The translations under genes and the position numbers were made by a program. DNA of 64,000 nt from an uncultured Clostridia bacterium (GTDB lineage Bacteria > Bacillota > Clostridia > Oscillospirales > Acutalibacteraceae), in assembly GCA_944385055.1 (NCBI GenBank), contig CALWVT010000003.1, positions 1 to 64,000 on the forward strand, written 5' to 3'. The notes beneath the pieces are model-generated. The model saw only the letters and a list, made by a program, of their open reading frames with translations, did no database searches and was not told where the DNA came from. Below are positions 60,581-64,000 of this stretch, piece by piece. How positions within the stretch are numbered: the first letter of the stretch is position 1; each line of letters begins with the position of its first letter.

Positions 60581-61531
60581 TTATTTTAGGTGCTTTTCGA
60601 TGCGGTACCGGGGCCTTCCCTTCACTTCGCTGTAAATCTTCCCGATGTACTCGCCGACAACCCCGAGGCACAGCATCTGGATGCCGCCCAGAAGCCAAAT
60701 CGAGCACACAATCGCCGTCCAGCCGGACACCGTGTTCCCTGTAAAATGCGAGATCAAGGCATACAAAAGCCCGATCACACTTACAATCGACACGACGATG
60801 CCGAGATTCGCGATGATGCGCAAAGGCTTGACTGAAAACGACGTAATGCCGTCGACCGCAAACGAAAGCATCTTTTTGAGCGGGTATTTCGACTCCCCCG
60901 CAAAGCGCTCGTGGCGGTCATAATAGACATAGTCGCTGCGGTAGCCGATCAGCGGCACAATGCCGCGCAAAAAGAGGTTGACCTCTTTGTATTCCGACAA
61001 CGCATCGAGCGCGCGGCGGCTTAAAAGCCGGTAATCCGCGTGGTTATAAACGGTCTCGACACCTAAATGCTGCATGACTTTATAAAAGCCTTCCGCCGTC
61101 GTGCGTTTGAACCACGTGTCCGTGTCGCGGCGGTTGCGCACGCCGTAGACGACGTCGCAGCCCTCTAAGAATTTCTGGACGAACTGCGGCAGCACGTGGA
61201 TGTCATCCTGCAGGTCGGCATCCAAACTGATTGCGCAGTCGCACAGCTCCTTCGCCGTCATCAGCCCCGCAAGCAGCGCGTTCTGGTGGCCGCGGTTGTG
61301 CGCGAGCTTTAAGCCCGTCACGAGCGGGTTTTCCGCGTGGAACCCCTCAATGAGACTCCACGTGCGGTCCTTGCTGCCGTCATCGACGAAAAGCATGCGG
61401 CTTTCGCCCGTCGCAAGGCCCTTGTCCATCATGCCCTTTAACTCTGCCGTCAGCTCCTTGACCGTTTCCGGCAGGACGGCTTCCTCATTGTAACACGGAA
61501 TGACCAAGTACACAGTCGCTGCGTTTGCCAT
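60581..61531 (-). CDS. GT2 membrane glycosyltransferase (GtrB/DPM1-like)
   Basis: The 316-residue enzyme has a GT-A domain with the start VYLVIPCYNEE, the nucleotide-binding MLFVDDGSKDRTW and the metal motif in AISLDADLQDD. NRRDTDTWFKRTTAEGFYK follows, as in GtrB/ArnC-like enzymes. Two C-terminal membrane helices (about 232-254 and 262-290) are followed by a basic tail. Such enzymes load a sugar onto undecaprenyl phosphate. The ATG at 61531 has GGAGGGAG upstream; the longer open frame is an artefact. It is downstream of the YfhO-type gene, a combination seen in cell-surface glycosylation. Confidence 0.92.
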   Translation of the reverse strand: MANAATVYLVIPCYNEEAVLPETVKELTAELKGMMDKGLATGESRMLFVDDGSKDRTWSLIEGFHAENPLVTGLKLAHNRGHQNALLAGLMTAKELCDCAISLDADLQDDIHVLPQFVQKFLEGCDVVYGVRNRRDTDTWFKRTTAEGFYKVMQHLGVETVYNHADYRLLSRRALDALSEYKEVNLFLRGIVPLIGYRSDYVYYDRHERFAGESKYPLKKMLSFAVDGITSFSVKPLRIIANLGIVVSIVSVIGLLYALISHFTGNTVSGWTAIVCSIWLLGGIQMLCLGVVGEYIGKIYSEVKGRPRYRIEKHLK

Positions 61532-61665
61532 AAAAGGCTCCCTCCATTTTATGATTTCAGCGTCGATCTTCTCGTTTTTTCCTGAAACGTTCCCGGCAGT
61601 TTTCATACGGCTTTGCCGGTGCGTTTGTTTCATTGTAAGGCGAAATCCAGCATTTGTAAAGGCAT

Positions 61666-64000
61666 TTACACGTTTGCCGGGGCCGGTTTGCCCGTACGCG
61701 GAGGCTGGCGGCGCTTTTTCGAGACCCATACGTAGCCGCCCAATGCCGCAAACCCCACACACGTCGCCGCGATGCCGGCCGAAAAGCCCGGTGTGTTGTA
61801 CGTAAAGCGGATGTCCGCTTCGCCGGCCGGGACTTTGACGGCCATAAAGCCGACGTTGACCTTTAAGATCTCCGCGTCCTCGCCGTTGACCGTCGCCGAC
61901 CAGCCGCCCTCCCACGGGACGCTGAAGAAGATCCAGCGCGATTCGGTGGAGTTGACGGTCGCCGAAAAGCCCTCGGTGTCGGTCTCAAACGTGTCACATG
62001 CCGTCGCCGCGCGGGCTTCGCAGTCTTCATAATACGCCTGCGTCGAGAAATCGGCCGACTGAATCCCGTCGTTGTGCGGCAGAAGGTCCGCGACTTTCCC
62101 GGCGTCCGCGTCCTCGACGACGAGGCTTTTCAAAAGCGCCAGGCTGCGGTTTGCCTCAGGCAGCGCGTCGTACTCCGAGCGCGTGATGTAGCTTTCATAT
62201 CCGAAACCCATCGGGATAAAATATTCGTTTTCGTAAATGCGGCTGCCGTTTTGCGTCGCATAATACGTCCAGCCCGGCATGCGCGTCTGGCCCGTCGAGG
62301 AATCCGCAAACGTCTCGCCGCGGTTTTCCGGGTCGAACAGCCACCGGCAGCTTAAAAGGCTGCGGATCGCGTAGACGTCCGTTTCGGGCCGGCTGCCCAC
62401 GTCGCGCTGCACGCCGACGGTCGGGTAGAATTCCATAATGGACCCCGGCACGATGCTGTGGAACGCCTGGATCGACGGGCGCTGCCAGTACATCGCGAGG
62501 TTGTCCATGCCGTCGAAAATGTCAATGCGCACAAACTGTGTGCCGTCCGACGGCAGGGAAATGTCCTTGCCGCCGTTTAGCGCGTAGGGGATTAGCTCGT
62601 TGTGGGTATCGTCCCCCTGCGTTTTGCCGGTTGTAATGAAAAACCAGCCCGATACCACCGCAATCAGCGCGGCCCCGCACGCGGCCATGCGGTAAAAGCG
62701 CCGGCGGTGCTGATAGAAGCCGAACAGGATCGTCAGCAAGAATAGGCTCAAAACCGCAATCGCAACGTATGCCCAAAAGCGCGTCGGGTATTTTTCGAGG
62801 CCGAACGTCGTCGTTTTCCCGCCGTTTGTGTCCGTCGTAATCGTCGGCATCAACCCAATCGTAAGCCCAATCGCGAGCGTAATGCCGAGCGTCCACTTGA
62901 CCGCGCGGGGCCAGTCGGCGTCTTCGCGCTGCAGAGCCGTCACGGTGCACAAAGACATCACGAGGGTCAGCATGTAATACCAGCGCGCGTAGTAGCTCGC
63001 GTTAAACAGCTGGAACGCGCTGTTTAACACCGGCACGAACGCCATAAACAAAAGGATGCAGAAAAGCGTCTTCCACCACGTCTTGCGCCGCGCCTGCAGC
63101 GTTGCGATCACGCCCGACATGCTGAAAAGCGGCAGCCACGCGCCCAAAGACGCCCACTGGCTGTTGCTGTCCGGCGTGAAATTTGCGCGCGCGGGCAGGT
63201 CCGGCGGGAAGAATAGGCACGACAGAATGTGCAGGTAGCGCTGGTTCGAGTCGTATAATAGCGCCCCCCAGCCGTTTGCGGGGTTATCGACGCGGTTATT
63301 CTGCAGAATCGCAAAGAGCGTCGGGAAGAGTAAAATGCTTGAACACAAAACCCCGAGCACGGCCTCCAGCCACAAAAGGCCAAAATCACGCCCGGAAATC
63401 GAGCGGAACCGCTGATCCCGCATGCCCCAGCGCACAAGCCAGTACAGGATTAAAAATACGACCTGCCCGACGAAGAAGTAGTAGTTGACCGTGCAGCACA
63501 CGAACACGAAAAACGCAAACACGCCGCGCCGGCGCTTGTACATGTATTCGTCCATCGCCCAGAGCAGCAGCGGGAAGCATACAATCGCTTCGTGAAAATG
63601 GTTAAAGAAGATATTATAAATGGAAAAGCCCGAAAAAGCGTACAGGAATCCGCCCAAAATCGCGAGCTCCGACGAGCGGCAGTAGCGTTTTAAGTAGATC
63701 GTGCCCGTCGCGCACGCGCAGCCGAATTTTAAAATGTACAAAGGCCCCATCAGATACGGCACGACGGCGCTCGGGAACGGGATCGTCAGCCAGAAAAACG
63801 GGCTGCCCAATAGGTAAAACGTGTACGAGCCGATGAAATTTGCGCCCAAATCCGTCGTCCAGCTCCATCGCCAGTTGCCCGACCGGATCGCGTCGTGGCA
63901 CATCTGATAAAACGGGACCTGCTGGACATTATAATCCCCATAAAATAGAAAATAGCCGCGGTCGTAAATCATGAACGGGATAAACAGGACAGCCGCTGTA
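61666..64000 (-). CDS. YfhO-type polytopic membrane protein (5' end outside window)
   Basis: About 777 residues are visible, and the reading frame continues past the window edge, because residues before the first in-window ATG (TAVLFIPF) complete the first membrane helix. Features are YFLFYGDYNVQQVPFYQM, about 12 hydrophobic helices in the first 460 residues, and an extracellular domain at about 470-735. One last helix and a basic C-terminus follow (VSKKRRQPPRTGK). This is the layout of YfhO (PF09586) proteins, GT-C-like membrane enzymes implicated in glycosylation of surface polymers. It precedes a GT2 gene that may supply its lipid-linked sugar. Confidence 0.88.
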   Translation of the reverse strand, partial: TAAVLFIPFMIYDRGYFLFYGDYNVQQVPFYQMCHDAIRSGNWRWSWTTDLGANFIGSYTFYLLGSPFFWLTIPFPSAVVPYLMGPLYILKFGCACATGTIYLKRYCRSSELAILGGFLYAFSGFSIYNIFFNHFHEAIVCFPLLLWAMDEYMYKRRRGVFAFFVFVCCTVNYYFFVGQVVFLILYWLVRWGMRDQRFRSISGRDFGLLWLEAVLGVLCSSILLFPTLFAILQNNRVDNPANGWGALLYDSNQRYLHILSCLFFPPDLPARANFTPDSNSQWASLGAWLPLFSMSGVIATLQARRKTWWKTLFCILLFMAFVPVLNSAFQLFNASYYARWYYMLTLVMSLCTVTALQREDADWPRAVKWTLGITLAIGLTIGLMPTITTDTNGGKTTTFGLEKYPTRFWAYVAIAVLSLFLLTILFGFYQHRRRFYRMAACGAALIAVVSGWFFITTGKTQGDDTHNELIPYALNGGKDISLPSDGTQFVRIDIFDGMDNLAMYWQRPSIQAFHSIVPGSIMEFYPTVGVQRDVGSRPETDVYAIRSLLSCRWLFDPENRGETFADSSTGQTRMPGWTYYATQNGSRIYENEYFIPMGFGYESYITRSEYDALPEANRSLALLKSLVVEDADAGKVADLLPHNDGIQSADFSTQAYYEDCEARAATACDTFETDTEGFSATVNSTESRWIFFSVPWEGGWSATVNGEDAEILKVNVGFMAVKVPAGEADIRFTYNTPGFSAGIAATCVGFAALGGYVWVSKKRRQPPRTGKPAPANV

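Overview
The window is a chromosomal segment around a replication origin from a high-GC member of the Clostridia, most likely an Oscillospiraceae/Ruminococcaceae-type gut anaerobe. This placement rests on the Gram-positive origin gene order, the many AGGAGG ribosome-binding sites with frequent TTG and GTG starts, lipoprotein-anchored sugar binding, and GH94/GH3 beta-glucan genes. It is an inference from gene content; no 16S rRNA gene is present.

Layout. (1) Bases 1-6000 hold small accessory genes: two hypotheticals, HTH regulators (two XRE types, TetR, HxlR), a DegV protein, a GNAT acetyltransferase and a flavin/PLP-oxidase fold protein, separated by hairpin terminators. (2) Bases 6147-18320 form a beta-linked oligosaccharide locus. 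A domain-swapped GH3 glycosidase, two CUT1 permeases and a binding lipoprotein lie on the minus strand. Two GH94-type phosphorylases lie on the plus strand, followed by a convergent AraC regulator. The importer has no ATPase gene here. (3) Bases 18555-25996 hold a lipoprotein, a Met-Glu-Val tRNA operon with a consensus promoter, a large transglutaminase-like protein, a nitroreductase, a DUF2798-like membrane protein, an IMP dehydrogenase of the Tritrichomonas-like type and an acyl-ACP thioesterase. (4) Bases 26579-38552 are the minus-strand origin arm: rpmH, rnpA, yidD, yidC, jag, mnmE, mnmG, rsmG, noc, parA, parB, serS. It carries two perfect 16-bp parS sites. (5) Bases 38841-51510 are the plus-strand arm: dnaA, dnaN, yaaA, recF, remB, an unknown zinc-ribbon membrane protein, gyrB, three YcxB-like genes, gyrA, a lipoprotein and a NUDIX hydrolase. 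The strand switch at about 38.6-38.8 kb and the dnaA-dnaN gap mark the origin. (6) Bases 51726-64000 hold an ABC exporter whose permease has a very long coiled-coil insert, an Smr protein, an unknown beta-rich protein, a PrsA/SurA-like lipoprotein with a minisatellite tail, a MalY-type aminotransferase, a GT2 glycosyltransferase and a YfhO-type membrane protein cut by the window edge.

The most unusual element is a family of intergenic repeats made of consecutive hairpins. There are three long copies (26.2, 30.7 and 31.2 kb, the last inverted) and two short remnants (51.7 and 60.5 kb). Their stems differ in sequence between copies but stay paired, which suggests selection on structure. Other points of interest are a possible structured RNA at 60.3-60.45 kb and an attenuator-like leader at 22.95-23.04 kb. 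The dnaA-dnaN gap has no consensus DnaA box, and GyrA has alanine at the main quinolone-contact position.
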